A DNA stretch of 64,000 nt from Xenophilus azovorans DSM 13620 (GCF_000745855.1 NZ_KN050766.1:490568-554567); one strand, 5' to 3'; positions 19,576 through 28,493 are shown, numbered from the stretch's first letter. The notes: generated from the sequence alone by a model not told the origin. Translations and numbers: made by a program.

Positions 19576-20786
19576 TGAATGCCCCCATTGCCGTGCGCCG
19601 CCTGAACGGCTGGCTGCCCCGAATCGCCGCGCTTCTGGTCCTCGCCTGCGGCCTGGCCGCCTGCGCGAACCGCCCTTCGGGGAACACGGCCGCAGTGCCC
19701 TTCGAGCAGGCCGTTCAGCAGGCGGTGGACGACCTGATGGTGCAGACGCAGAAGCTGCCCGCCTTCCTTGCCAAGGTCGAGTCCAGACTGAAGCCCAACC
19801 GCATCGTCATCGATCCGCTGCTGGACGGCGCCAGCGGCCAGCAGACCGAGGTGACGCGCGCCATCGAGCAGCGCGTGGTGCAGCGCATGCAGGAGCGCTT
19901 CAGCCAGTTCACGGTGGCGCCGTTCGCAGGCGACGAGGTGGAGAAGGCCCAGTACGTGCTCAACGGCACGCTGTCGCGCCACAAGGACGGCGGCCCCTAC
20001 CGGCTCGCCCTGGCGCTGACGGACCTCAAGAGCGGCACCGTCATCGCCCAGGCGGCCGCGCGCATCAGCGACGACAAGCTGGACACGCGCCCCACGGCCT
20101 TCTACCGCGACAGCCCGGTCAACCCCAAGGACCGTGCCACCGAAGGCTACATCCGCACCAGCGAGACACCCGCCGGGCAGCCCGCGGATGCGCTGTACCT
20201 GGAGCGGCTGTCCACCTCGGCCGTGCTGCAGGAGGCCATCGCCGCCTACGAGGAAGGCCGCTGGCAGGATGCGCTGGCGCGCTACGAGTCGGCCGCACGC
20301 CGCCGGGACGGGCAGCAGTTGCGCGTCTACAGCGGCCTGTATCTCACGCAGATGCAACTGGGCCGCGCCGCCGACGCCGAGGCCAGCTTCGGCAAGCTGG
20401 CGCGGCTGGGGCTGGAGACCAACAACCTCAGCGTCAAGTTCCTGTTCCGGCCCGGCTCCACAGACTTTCTGGGCGACCCCAAGATCAGCGGCGTCTATCC
20501 CATGTGGCTGCGCCAGATCGCCCGCCAGGCGACGCAGACCGAGTCCTGCGTGGTCGTGACCGGCCACACCAGCCGCACCGGCTCCGAAGAGGTGAACGAG
20601 CGCCTGTCGCTGCAGCGGGCGCAGGCCGTGAAGGCGCGCCTGGCGGCCGAGACGCCGGCCCTGTCGAGAAAGCTGCGCGAGGCGGGCAAGGGCTTCCACG
20701 AGAACATCGTGGGCACCGGCACCGACGACGCCAGCGATGCGCTGGACCGGCGCGTGGAGTTCAAGGTTGTGCCCTGTGAGGCGTGA
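19575..20786 (+). CDS. Lipoprotein with C-terminal OmpA-like peptidoglycan-binding domain
   Basis: 403 residues. The signal ends in the lipobox GLAAC (lipidated Cys30). Residues about 40-180 resemble the LpoB/CsgG-type fold seen in lipoprotein activators (FEQAVQQAVDDL, IVIDPLLDGASG, VLNGTLSR). A helical tetratricopeptide-like stretch follows (about 215-290: AIAAYEEGRWQDALARYESA). The C-terminal OmpA-type domain has VKFLFRPGSTDF and VTGHTSRTGSEEVNERLSL. It probably tethers an outer-membrane lipoprotein to the cell wall. Start ATG overlaps the previous stop. Partner and exact role unknown. Confidence 0.8.
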   Translation: MNAPIAVRRLNGWLPRIAALLVLACGLAACANRPSGNTAAVPFEQAVQQAVDDLMVQTQKLPAFLAKVESRLKPNRIVIDPLLDGASGQQTEVTRAIEQRVVQRMQERFSQFTVAPFAGDEVEKAQYVLNGTLSRHKDGGPYRLALALTDLKSGTVIAQAAARISDDKLDTRPTAFYRDSPVNPKDRATEGYIRTSETPAGQPADALYLERLSTSAVLQEAIAAYEEGRWQDALARYESAARRRDGQQLRVYSGLYLTQMQLGRAADAEASFGKLARLGLETNNLSVKFLFRPGSTDFLGDPKISGVYPMWLRQIARQATQTESCVVVTGHTSRTGSEEVNERLSLQRAQAVKARLAAETPALSRKLREAGKGFHENIVGTGTDDASDALDRRVEFKVVPCEA

Positions 20787-20813
20787 CCTTCCCGCGCGAG
20801 TCCCATGAATGAC

Positions 20814-20838
20814 AAAGCCCCGCTTGGCGGGGCTTTTT
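20814..20838. terminator. Intrinsic terminator after the OmpA-like lipoprotein gene
   Basis: AGCCCCGC (20816-20823) pairs with GCGGGGCT (20827-20834) across a TTG loop, followed by a T run and preceded by A residues. It serves the rightward lipoprotein operon and could also act on the leftward small gene at 20860-21051. Confidence 0.85.
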
Positions 20839-20859
20839 GTCGTGGATGCGTCGCTTCGG

Positions 20860-21051
20860 TCAGATCAGCGTGTGCACCGCATCGTCCTCGGCCAGTTCGC
20901 GCGGCACGCCCGTCAGGCGGGGCGCGGCACAAGACACGGCCACCGTCAGCAGCACCAGGGCCAGGCACCCGAACAGCACCTCGATGCCGAACAGGCTCAC
21001 CAGCGCGATCGACAACACCGGGCCGGCCAGGAGTGCGAGGGTTCTGATCAT
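20860..21051 (-). CDS. Small hydrophobic membrane protein (hypothetical)
   Basis: 63 residues from ATG 21051 (MIRTLALLAGPVLSIALVSL). Two apolar stretches (about 4-22 and 26-45, FGCLALVLLTVAVSCAAPRL) suggest two membrane spans, followed by a short polar tail ending DDAVHTLI. A longer frame opens at 21117 but without a better start. No ribosome site of note. It lies between two intrinsic terminators, which supports a separate short transcript. No family recognised. Confidence 0.4.
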   Translation of the reverse strand: MIRTLALLAGPVLSIALVSLFGIEVLFGCLALVLLTVAVSCAAPRLTGVPRELAEDDAVHTLI

Positions 21052-21136
21052 GGTGGCAGAGATGCAAACAAATGGATACAGGTAGCTTAGGGCCTGCCAT
21101 CCTGGCCGGCAATCCATCCAAAGTACTCATGCCAAG

Positions 21137-21164
21137 AAAAAGGGGCCCCGAGGGCCCCTTTTTT
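21137..21164. terminator. Bidirectional terminator after the amino-acid receptor gene
   Basis: AAAAAGGGGCCC (21137-21148) pairs with GGGCCCCTTTTT (21152-21163) around a CGA loop. It lies 27 bp past the stop of the leftward substrate-binding protein gene and works in either direction. Confidence 0.88.
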
Positions 21165-21190
21165 CACGCTTTTGCAACAACCGCAGAGGA

Positions 21191-22405
21191 TCAGCGGACC
21201 ACGGCGATCTGCGTGCGCTGGCCGCCCTTGTAGGTGTACAGCGTCAGGGCGCCGTTCTTGATGTCGCCCTTCTCGTCGAAGGTGATCGGGCCGGTCACGC
21301 CCTTGTAGTTGGTCTTGCCGACTTCCGGCAGGTACTTCTCGGGGTCGGCCGAGCCGGCACGCACCATGGAATCGGCCAGCACCTGCACCGCGTCGTAGAC
21401 GTACGGCGCATAGATCTGCACGTCGACGCCGTTCTTGGCCTTGAAGTCGGCCTTGAACTTCTCCAGCGGCTCCTTGAACTCGCCGTCCACACCGCCGGCC
21501 TCGGCGCAGTAGACCATCTCCTCGCCGACCGCGTCGCCGGCCAGCTTGGCCAACTCGCCCGTGCACAGGCCGTCGCCACCCATGAACTTGACGTTCAGGC
21601 CCAGTTGCTTGACCTGCTTGAGCATGGGGCCGCCCACCGCGTCCATCCCGCCGAAGAACAGGATGTCGGGCTTGGCGCCCTTGAGCTTGGTCAGGATGGC
21701 GTTGAAGTCGGTCGACTTGTCGGTGGTGAACTCGTGGCCCACGATGGTGGCGCCGGCAGCCTTGGCGGCCTTCTCGAACTCCTCGGCGACGCCCTGGCCG
21801 TAGGCCGTGCGGTCGTCGATCACGGCGATGTTCTTGCCCTTGAGCGTCTCGACGGCGTAACGGCCGAGGGTGCCGCCCAGCTGGGTGTCGTCAGCCACGA
21901 CGCGGAAGGTCGTCTTGAAGCCCTGGCGGGTGTACTTCGGGTTGGTCGCCGAAGGCGAGATCTGCGGGACGCCGGCGTCGCTGTAGATCTTGGAGGCCGG
22001 GATGGTGGTGCCGGAGTTCAGGTGGCCGACCACGCCGTTCACCTTCTCGTCCATCAGCTTCTGCGCGACGGCCGTGCCCTGCTTCGGGTCGGCAGCGTCG
22101 TCCTCGGCCACCAGTTCGAACTTGGCGACCTTGTCGCCGATCTTGACCTGCTTGGCGTTGAGGTCGTCGATCGCCATCTTGGCGCCGAGTTCGTTGTCCT
22201 TGCCCAGGTGGGCGATGGGGCCGCTGGTCGGGCCGACGTGACCGATCTTCACCACCAGCGTTTCGCCGGCGGGCGGAGGCGCGGCCGGGGCAGGCGCTGC
22301 TGCAGTGGGTGCGGCGGCCGGAGCGGGCGCAGCCGCCTCTTCCTTCTTGCCGCAAGCCACGACAGAGAGTGCAGCCAGGGCGACCGCAGTCCATTTCAAT
22401 TGCAT
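21191..22405 (-). CDS. Branched-chain amino-acid-type ABC substrate-binding lipoprotein
   Basis: Receptor of the LivJ/LivK (type I periplasmic binding) family, 404 residues. Signal and lipobox SVVAC (Cys18) indicate a lipoprotein. A low-complexity Ala/Pro linker covers about residues 23-46. The ligand domain begins VVKIGHVGPTSGPIAHLGKD and contains VNGVVGHLNSGTT, IAVIDDRTAYGQGVAEEFEK and DILFFGGMDAVGG. No liv permease or ATPase genes adjoin it, so it probably serves a transporter encoded elsewhere. The lipoprotein anchoring with a long linker is unusual for this family in Gram-negatives but common in this group, as far as I recall. It has its own terminator. Confidence 0.9.
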   Translation of the reverse strand: MQLKWTAVALAALSVVACGKKEEAAAPAPAAAPTAAAPAPAAPPPAGETLVVKIGHVGPTSGPIAHLGKDNELGAKMAIDDLNAKQVKIGDKVAKFELVAEDDAADPKQGTAVAQKLMDEKVNGVVGHLNSGTTIPASKIYSDAGVPQISPSATNPKYTRQGFKTTFRVVADDTQLGGTLGRYAVETLKGKNIAVIDDRTAYGQGVAEEFEKAAKAAGATIVGHEFTTDKSTDFNAILTKLKGAKPDILFFGGMDAVGGPMLKQVKQLGLNVKFMGGDGLCTGELAKLAGDAVGEEMVYCAEAGGVDGEFKEPLEKFKADFKAKNGVDVQIYAPYVYDAVQVLADSMVRAGSADPEKYLPEVGKTNYKGVTGPITFDEKGDIKNGALTLYTYKGGQRTQIAVVR

Positions 22406-22528
22406 GGGAACCTCCAGGTATGAGGAATAGGTGTTGATGAATCGGTCGTTCGACCCGGGCCTTCGCTCAGCACATTCCGCGCCAGCCCGGCGGTGGACCC
22501 GCGGCGCAGTTTAGCCCAGCGCAGAGCG

Positions 22529-22951
22529 TCAAGAACGCGTCTGGGACTCGGTGTTTCCCGGAAGTTCGCGGGCCAGCGCCTCGATCACCAGCGCCCGCAA
22601 AACGGCCTCGATCTCGCCGCGAAGCTGCGGCACCATGGCGTCGAGCTGGCGCTGCACCGCCGCCGAGACGACCTCGGTCAGCCGCTCCTCCAGCGACAGG
22701 TCGATCCGCTGCAGCACGCGGTGCAGGAGTTCCTCTTCGAGCCGGAAGGCATCGGCATCGTCCAGCGCGACCATCGACGCCGGCGCGGCTGCCGGCGCGG
22801 CGGTTTCAACGGGAGCGGATGCCGGTTCGGCCGGGGGCGGCGGCGGCGCTTCCTGCTGCACCGCGGGCGGCGCATCGTCCGGCCGCTGCGGGTCCACCAC
22901 GGCCGTCAGCGTGGGCACGAAGCGCGGGGGAACGCGGGCCGGGCCGTCCAT
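22529..22951 (-). CDS. Hypothetical protein following holC (DUF2486-like)
   Basis: 140 residues from ATG 22951. A Pro/Ala-rich disordered half (residues about 15-65) is followed by an amphipathic helical half beginning FRLEEELLHRVLQRIDLSLE and ending ALARELPGNTESQTRS. The location directly after pepA-holC and the general build recall DUF2486 proteins of Burkholderiales; this is from memory and not checked. The C-terminal helices could pair with a partner subunit. 11 bp separate it from the holC stop, so it is probably the third gene of the pepA transcript. Confidence 0.65.
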   Translation of the reverse strand: MDGPARVPPRFVPTLTAVVDPQRPDDAPPAVQQEAPPPPPAEPASAPVETAAPAAAPASMVALDDADAFRLEEELLHRVLQRIDLSLEERLTEVVSAAVQRQLDAMVPQLRGEIEAVLRALVIEALARELPGNTESQTRS

Positions 22952-22962
22952 CGATGGATGTC

Positions 22963-23400
22963 TCAGCGACGGGCGCCGACGTCGTGGCGCGTGATGGCGT
23001 AGCCGCGGTCGGCATAGTGGCGCCAGCGCAGGCGGCCGGCGCGGCGCTCGTCCTCGTCCTCGCCGACCAGGTCGATCAGGCGTTCGAAGCGCTCGAAGCC
23101 GTCGGGCAGCTCCACGCCGAGGTTCACGATGATTTCGCGGTGCGGCGGCGAGGCCGCGTGCCGCGCCGGCCACATGACGACGGGCGTGCGGGCCAGCATC
23201 CACCCGGGCACGTCGTGGCGGCAGTGCGGCACGAATTCGGTGGGCGCGATGCCCCAGAGCGCCGCATCCAGCGCATCGAGCTGCGCCGCGTCGCCGACCA
23301 CCACCACGCGCGCACCCGCCGCCACCGCCGCCTTGCGCAGCAGCCGGCAGGCATGGTGCAGCTTGTCCGCCGCGTTGTAGTGGACGTCGATCTCGGTCAT
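22963..23400 (-). CDS. holC: DNA polymerase III subunit chi
   Basis: Clamp-loader accessory subunit that links the replisome to SSB. 145 residues starting MTEIDVHYNAADKLHHACRL, with the chi-family pattern of an N-terminal thiol/receptor-like fold, WGIAPTEFVPHCR, PVVMWP and IIVNLGVELP. The C-terminus RWRHYADRGYAITRHDVG is typical of betaproteobacterial HolC. ATG overlaps the pepA stop (ATGA), a conserved pepA-holC arrangement. Confidence 0.92.
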   Translation of the reverse strand: MTEIDVHYNAADKLHHACRLLRKAAVAAGARVVVVGDAAQLDALDAALWGIAPTEFVPHCRHDVPGWMLARTPVVMWPARHAASPPHREIIVNLGVELPDGFERFERLIDLVGEDEDERRAGRLRWRHYADRGYAITRHDVGARR

Positions 23401-24896
23401 GCGGCAGCGCCGCGGCTGCGGCGCGAAGCCTTGCGCGCGGCCGGCGCCGCGCCCTCGGCGCGGTCCAGCAGGTAGCGCAGCAGCAGCCCGACGGGACGCC
23501 CCGTCGCGCCCTTGGCCGCCCCGCTCTTCCAGGCGGTGCCGGCGATGTCCAGGTGCGCCCAGGGCGCTTCGCCGGCGAAGCGCTGCAGGAACTTGGCGGC
23601 GGTGATGGCGCCGCCGGCGCGGCCGGCGACGTTCGCGACGTCGGCGAAGGAGGTCTTCAGGCCCTCGGCGTACTCGTCGTCCAGCGGCATGCGCCAGCAG
23701 CGGTCCTGCGCGGCCTCGCCGGCGGCGGCCAGGGCGCCGGCCAGGCCGTCGTCGGTGGCGAACAGGCCGCTGCGCACGCCGCCCAGCGCGATCACGCAGG
23801 CGCCGGTGAGCGTGGCGATGTCGACCACGGCGGCCGGATCGAAGCGGGCCGCATAGGCCAGCGCATCGCACAGGATGAGGCGGCCTTCGGCATCGGTGTT
23901 GAGCACCTCGATGGTCTGGCCGCTCATGCTGGTGACGACGTCGCCGGGCTTGAGCGCGCGGCCGTCGTTCATGTTCTCGCAGGTGGGGATGAGGCCGACG
24001 ACGTTGACGGCGGGCTGCAGCTCGCCCAGCGCGCGGAACACGCCCAGCACCGAGGCGGCGCCGCACATGTCGAACTTCATCTCGTCCATCTCGGCGGCGG
24101 GCTTGAGCGAGACGCCGCCGGTGTCGAAGGTGATGCCCTTGCCCACCAGCACCTGCGGCGCGTCGGCCTTGCCCGCGCCCTGGTAGCGCAGCACGATGAA
24201 GCGCAGCGGCTCAGCCGAGCCCTGCGCCACGGCCATGAAGGCGCCCATCTTCAGCGCGGCGACCTCCTTCGGGCCCAGCACCTCGCACTTGATGCGCGGC
24301 GCCTTGGCCAGCGAGCGCGCGGCCTCGGCCAGCATCGTCGGCGTGCAGTGGTTGCCGGGCCGGTTGCCCCATTCCTTGGCGAATTCCACGCCGCGCACCG
24401 CGGCCACCGCCTCGGCCAGCGCGGCCTTGCAGGCGCTCGCCTGCGGCACGCCCACGACCACCTGCCGCAGCGCGCGCGGCTCCGCCTTCGACTTGGTGTG
24501 GGTGTAGACGTAGCTCGCATCCGCCAGCGCGACGACCGCGGCCTGCAGCGCCGCCGGCACCACCCCGCCGGACCACACCAGCACCACGCGCTTGGGGTTG
24601 GCCGCCCTGATCTGCTGCCAGGCGGCCAGCACCGCGCTGCGCGCGGCCGTGGCGGCGGGTCCGTCACCCAGGCTCGACAGCACCACGCGCGCCGCGGCGA
24701 TGCCCTGCGGGCGATAGAGCATCAGGCACTTGCCGGCCTTGTCGGGCAGGTCGCCGGCCTTGCGCGCCGCGCCGATCAGGCCGCCGAGCGCGCCCGGGGC
24801 CTGCTCCCCATCGCCTGGCGACACCAGCACGATCAGCGCATCCGCCTTTTCGGACGCCGCCTGGGCCAGGCCGAGGGTCTTGAGTTGAAAGTCCAT
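23397..24896 (-). CDS. pepA: Leucyl (cytosol) aminopeptidase
   Basis: M17 dinuclear metallo-aminopeptidase of 499 residues, probably hexameric and cytoplasmic. The N-terminal macro-like domain (MDFQLKTLGLAQAASEKADA) precedes the catalytic domain with VGKGITFDTGGVSLKP (metal and active-site lysine), MKFDMCGAASVLG and the family signature NTDAEGRLIL. E. coli PepA also binds DNA; that role is not testable here. ATG 24896 is chosen; upstream in-frame codons overlap the divergent lptF. Only 22 bp separate its start from that of lptF. Confidence 0.97.
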   Translation of the reverse strand: MDFQLKTLGLAQAASEKADALIVLVSPGDGEQAPGALGGLIGAARKAGDLPDKAGKCLMLYRPQGIAAARVVLSSLGDGPAATAARSAVLAAWQQIRAANPKRVVLVWSGGVVPAALQAAVVALADASYVYTHTKSKAEPRALRQVVVGVPQASACKAALAEAVAAVRGVEFAKEWGNRPGNHCTPTMLAEAARSLAKAPRIKCEVLGPKEVAALKMGAFMAVAQGSAEPLRFIVLRYQGAGKADAPQVLVGKGITFDTGGVSLKPAAEMDEMKFDMCGAASVLGVFRALGELQPAVNVVGLIPTCENMNDGRALKPGDVVTSMSGQTIEVLNTDAEGRLILCDALAYAARFDPAAVVDIATLTGACVIALGGVRSGLFATDDGLAGALAAAGEAAQDRCWRMPLDDEYAEGLKTSFADVANVAGRAGGAITAAKFLQRFAGEAPWAHLDIAGTAWKSGAAKGATGRPVGLLLRYLLDRAEGAAPAARKASRRSRGAAA

Positions 24897-24918
24897 AATC
24901 TTCGTTTTTCCCTCGACG

Positions 24919-26013
24919 ATGTTATTCCATTCCTCATTACGCAAGGAGCTGTCGCGCAGCTTCGGCGCGACCTTGGTGGTGCTGGTCACGATCGTCATGA
25001 CGATCATCCTGATCCGCACGCTGGGCCTGGCCTCCAAGGGCAGCGTGAACCCGTCCGAGGTGTTCCTGATCATGGCCTACACCGTGGTCGGCTACATGCC
25101 CACGATCCTCAGCCTGGCCCTGTTCATCGCCATCGTCGGCACGCTCTCGCGCATGTACCGCGACAGCGAGATGGTGATCTGGCTGTCCAGCGGGCGCGGG
25201 CTGGCCGACTTCGTCGCGCCGCTGTTCCAGTTCGCCTGGCCGGTGCTGCTGCTGATCGCCGCGCTGGCCTTCGTCGGCTGGCCCTGGGCCAACCTGCAGA
25301 CGCAGGGCATGCGCGACCAGTACGAGCGGCGCGGCGACATCGATCGCGTCACGCCCGGGCAGTTCCAGGAGTCCTCCGGGCGCAACCGGGTGTTCTTCGT
25401 CGACAAGGACACGGCCGACGGCACGACCGCCTCCAACGTGTTCATCTCCTCCATCGAGCGCGGCCTGCAGATCGTCACCACCGCCCGCAGCGGCCGGGTG
25501 GAGGACATCGACAAGGGCCGCTACCTCGTGCTCAGGGACGGCCAGCGCCTGGAGCGCCGCCTGGACAACACCGGGCTGAAGGTCAGCGAGTTCGCCAGCT
25601 ACGGCGCCAAGGTGGGCAGCGACGCGCCCACCTCCGCCGACCAGACGCCCCCGCGGGCGCGCTCCACGCTGGCGCTGCTGGCCGAGCCGACCGACCCGAA
25701 CCGCGGCGAGCTGGGCTGGCGCATCGGCATGGTGCTGGCCGCGGTCAACTTCGTGCTGCTCGCGCTGGTGGTCTCGGGCGTCAATCCGCGCGTGGGGCGC
25801 AGCGGCAACCTGGTGTTCGCGCTGTTCGCCTTCGTCGTCTACTACAACCTGCTGAACCTGGGCAACAGCTGGATCAGCAGCGGCCGCCACGGCCTGGGCA
25901 CCTTCCTGACGGTGCTGCACGGCGGCGCGCTGCTGCTGACGCTGCTGTGGCTGGCCAAGCGGCACAACAACTGGGGCCGCCGCGCCCGCTCCACCCGCCT
26001 GCCCCTGCGATGA
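24919..26013 (+). CDS. lptF: LPS export permease LptF
   Basis: Inner-membrane subunit of the LptB2FG lipopolysaccharide extractor, 364 residues. It starts MLFHSSLRKELSRSFGATLV. Membrane segments lie near residues 15-35, 50-75 and 100-125, then a periplasmic beta-jellyroll (about 130-260), then three C-terminal helices (IGMVLAAVNFVLLALVVSGV and following). The last codon overlaps the lptG start (ATGA). Its start is only 22 bp from that of pepA, so its promoter must lie within or across the pepA 5' end. Confidence 0.95.
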   Translation: MLFHSSLRKELSRSFGATLVVLVTIVMTIILIRTLGLASKGSVNPSEVFLIMAYTVVGYMPTILSLALFIAIVGTLSRMYRDSEMVIWLSSGRGLADFVAPLFQFAWPVLLLIAALAFVGWPWANLQTQGMRDQYERRGDIDRVTPGQFQESSGRNRVFFVDKDTADGTTASNVFISSIERGLQIVTTARSGRVEDIDKGRYLVLRDGQRLERRLDNTGLKVSEFASYGAKVGSDAPTSADQTPPRARSTLALLAEPTDPNRGELGWRIGMVLAAVNFVLLALVVSGVNPRVGRSGNLVFALFAFVVYYNLLNLGNSWISSGRHGLGTFLTVLHGGALLLTLLWLAKRHNNWGRRARSTRLPLR

Positions 26014-27116
26014 AGACCATCCGCCGCCTGATCTACGTCGAGGTGCTGCGCGCCGTGGCCTTCGTGAGCCTGGGCTTCCTGTGCCTGTTCTTCTTCTTCG
26101 ACTTCGTCGACGAGTTGCAGGCCATCTCCAGGCAGCGCGTGTTCGGCTACGGCGTGCCGCAGGCGCTGCTGTACGTATCGCTGCTGGTGCCCAGCCACCT
26201 GTACGAGCTGCTGCCCATCACGGTGCTGATCGGCACCATCTTCGTGATGGCGCGCTTCGCGCAGAGTTCCGAGTACACCATCCTGCGCACCAGCGGGCTG
26301 GGGCCCTGGCGCGCGCTGCGCACGCTGCTGATGCTGGGCCTGGGCTTCGTGCTGCTCACTTTCGCCGTCGGCGATTACCTGGCGCCGGCCTCGGACCGGG
26401 CGGCGCAGTTGCTCAAGACGCGCTACCAGGGCGCCTGGGCCATGACGGGCAACACCGGCGCCTGGCTGCGCGAGAAGCAGGGCGAGATGAGCTATGCCGT
26501 CAACGTGGCCTCGATGGAGCGCGACGGCACGCTCAAGAACGTGCGCATCTTCGCCTTCGACGGGCGCGGCTTCGTCGCCTCGCAGACCACCTCGCTGCTC
26601 GCGCGCATCGGCGACGGCCGCTGGACGCTCTACGGCGTGGAGCAGGAGACCTACGACACGGCCGACGCCAACCAGGCGCACGTCGAGCGCAGCACGCAGC
26701 CCGAGCTGCAGTGGCCCAGCACGCTGACCAACGACATGGTCTCGGTCGCCCTGCTGCGCCCCGACCGCATGAGCACCATCGACCTGTTCGAGTACACGCG
26801 CCACCTCGACGCGAACGGGCAGACCACCCAGCGCTACGCGATCGAGTTCTGGCGCAAGGTGTTCTATCCGCTGTCCTGCCTGGTGATGGTGGTGCTGGCC
26901 CTGCCCTTCGCCTACCTGCACTTCCGCCAGAGCGGCATCACCAGCTACGTGTTCGGCGGGGTGATGATCGGCATCAGCTTTTTCCTGCTGAACAACGTGT
27001 TCGGCTACATCGGCAACCTGCGCGAGTGGTGGCCCTGGCTCACGGCGGCGGCGCCGGGAATGATCTATTCGGTGCTCTCGCTGGGCGCCTTCGGCTGGCT
27101 GGTGCTGAGGCGGTGA
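26010..27116 (+). CDS. lptG: LPS export permease LptG
   Basis: Partner of LptF in lipopolysaccharide extraction, 368 residues from ATG 26010 (MKTIRRLIYVEVLRAVAFVS). N-terminal helices include FLCLFFFFDFVDEL, followed by LLPITVLIGTIFVMARFAQSSE. A periplasmic domain (about 110-270) and three C-terminal helices (FYPLSCLVMVVLALPFAYLH onward) complete it. A very long open frame continues upstream of this start but only as a shadow of lptF and pepA. Stop overlaps the next ATG by one base. Confidence 0.95.
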   Translation: MKTIRRLIYVEVLRAVAFVSLGFLCLFFFFDFVDELQAISRQRVFGYGVPQALLYVSLLVPSHLYELLPITVLIGTIFVMARFAQSSEYTILRTSGLGPWRALRTLLMLGLGFVLLTFAVGDYLAPASDRAAQLLKTRYQGAWAMTGNTGAWLREKQGEMSYAVNVASMERDGTLKNVRIFAFDGRGFVASQTTSLLARIGDGRWTLYGVEQETYDTADANQAHVERSTQPELQWPSTLTNDMVSVALLRPDRMSTIDLFEYTRHLDANGQTTQRYAIEFWRKVFYPLSCLVMVVLALPFAYLHFRQSGITSYVFGGVMIGISFFLLNNVFGYIGNLREWWPWLTAAAPGMIYSVLSLGAFGWLVLRR

Positions 27117-27508
27117 TGGACGGCCGGCGGGGCATCGTGCTGTTCGCGCACGGCTCGCGCGATGCGCGCTGGCGCGAGCCGGTGGAGGCGGTGGCGCGGC
27201 GCGCGGCCGAGCTGGACCCGGCCGCCGTGGTGCGCTGCGCCTACCTGGAACTGGCCGCGCCCGACCTGCCCCAGGCGGCCGCCGAGCTGGCCGCCGCCGG
27301 CGTGCGCACGGTGCGCGTGGTGCCGCTGTTCCTCGGCATCGGCCGGCACCTGCGCGAAGACCTGCCCCGCCTGATGGACGAACTGCGCAGCGCCTGGCCC
27401 GGCATCGCGTTCACCCTGGCTCCGGCCGTGGGCGAATCTCCCGCCCTCGTCGACCTGATGGCCCGGCTGGCGCTGCAGGAAAACCACAGCGGCCCGCCCA
27501 CTCCTTAG
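27116..27508 (+). CDS. Small CbiX/SirB-type chelatase family protein
   Basis: 130-residue single-domain member of the CbiX family, whose members insert cobalt, nickel or iron into sirohydrochlorin. The N-terminal metal-site motif is IVLFAHGSRDARWREPVEAV (His12). A second region has VRVVPLFLGIGRHLREDLPR with the expected His. The family occurs in single-domain form (CbiXS-like). No other tetrapyrrole genes adjoin it. Coupled to lptG by a one-base overlap, and followed after 43 bp by cysB; sulfite reductase needs siroheme, so proximity to cysB is suggestive. Confidence 0.85.
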   Translation: MDGRRGIVLFAHGSRDARWREPVEAVARRAAELDPAAVVRCAYLELAAPDLPQAAAELAAAGVRTVRVVPLFLGIGRHLREDLPRLMDELRSAWPGIAFTLAPAVGESPALVDLMARLALQENHSGPPTP

Positions 27509-27551
27509 ACACAGAAGGCATAATGATTTCCGTGGTAATTCTGAAATCAAT

Positions 27552-28493
27552 ATGAACCTTCATCAGTTCAAGTTCGTCCAGGAGGCCGTCCGGCGCAACC
27601 TGAACCTCACCGAGGCGGCCAAGGCGCTGCACACCTCGCAGCCCGGCGTGTCCAAGGCCATCATCGAGCTGGAGGAGGAACTGGGCGTCGAGATCTTCGC
27701 GCGCCACGGCAAGCGCCTCAAGCGCATCACCGAGCCCGGCCAGCACGTGGTCGCCAGCATCGAGCTGATCATGCGCGAGATCGGCAACCTGCGCCGCATC
27801 GGCGAGCAGTTCAGCGCCCAGGACAGCGGCACCCTGTCCATCGCCACCACCCACACGCAGGCGCGCTACGTGCTGCCGGTGCCGGTGGTCAAGCTGCGCG
27901 AGGCCTACCCCAAGGTCAACGTGAGCCTGCACCAGGGCTCGCCCGACCAGGTGGCGCGCATGGTGATCGACGAGATCGCCGAGATCGGCATCGCCACCGA
28001 GTCGCTGGACGCGTACCCCGAGCTCGTCACCCTGCCCTGCTACGAGTGGCAGCACGTGCTGGTGCTGCCCAAGGGCCACCGGCTGGCCGACAAGGAGCGC
28101 GTCACGCTGGAGGACCTGGCGGCCGAGCCGATCATCACCTACCACCCCTCCTTCACCGGCCGCACGCGCATCGACCACGCCTTCGCGCAGAAGAAGCTCG
28201 CGCCGCGCATCGCGCTGGAGGCGATCGACTCCGACGTGATCAAGACCTACGTGCGGCTGGGTCTGGGCGTGGGCATCGTGGCCGAGATGGCGGTGCAGGG
28301 CGAGGCCGACAGCGACCTGGTGGTGCGCCCGATGGGCCAGGTGATCGGCCAGAACGTGGCGCGCGTGGCCTTCAAGCGCGGCGCCTACCTGCGCAACTTC
28401 GTCTTCAGGTTCGCCGAACTGCTGTCGGACCGCCTGGACCGCAACCTGATCGCCAAGGCCCTGTCCGGCCACCGCGACGACTACGATCTTTGA
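27552..28493 (+). CDS. cysB: LysR-type regulator CysB
   Basis: Sulfur-assimilation regulator of 313 residues. The N-terminal winged HTH (NLTEAAKALHTSQPGVSKAI) and the helix after it are followed by the effector domain with IATTHTQARYVLPVPV, the CysB-type thiosulfate/O-acetylserine pocket (TTHTQARY, TYHPSFTGRT) and DVIKTYVRLGLGVGIVAEMA. Length and the motif EIFARHGKRLKRIT match CysB rather than other LysR members. The 43 bp upstream are AT-richer than the surroundings (TAATGATTTCC and a run to CAATATG), consistent with a promoter or autoregulatory site. An aminotransferase follows after 20 bp. Confidence 0.93.
   Translation: MNLHQFKFVQEAVRRNLNLTEAAKALHTSQPGVSKAIIELEEELGVEIFARHGKRLKRITEPGQHVVASIELIMREIGNLRRIGEQFSAQDSGTLSIATTHTQARYVLPVPVVKLREAYPKVNVSLHQGSPDQVARMVIDEIAEIGIATESLDAYPELVTLPCYEWQHVLVLPKGHRLADKERVTLEDLAAEPIITYHPSFTGRTRIDHAFAQKKLAPRIALEAIDSDVIKTYVRLGLGVGIVAEMAVQGEADSDLVVRPMGQVIGQNVARVAFKRGAYLRNFVFRFAELLSDRLDRNLIAKALSGHRDDYDL

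Noticed and set aside
23553..26009. Large upstream extension of the lptG frame
   Set aside because: It is the shadow of pepA and lptF; lptG begins at ATG 26010 with a normal first membrane helix.
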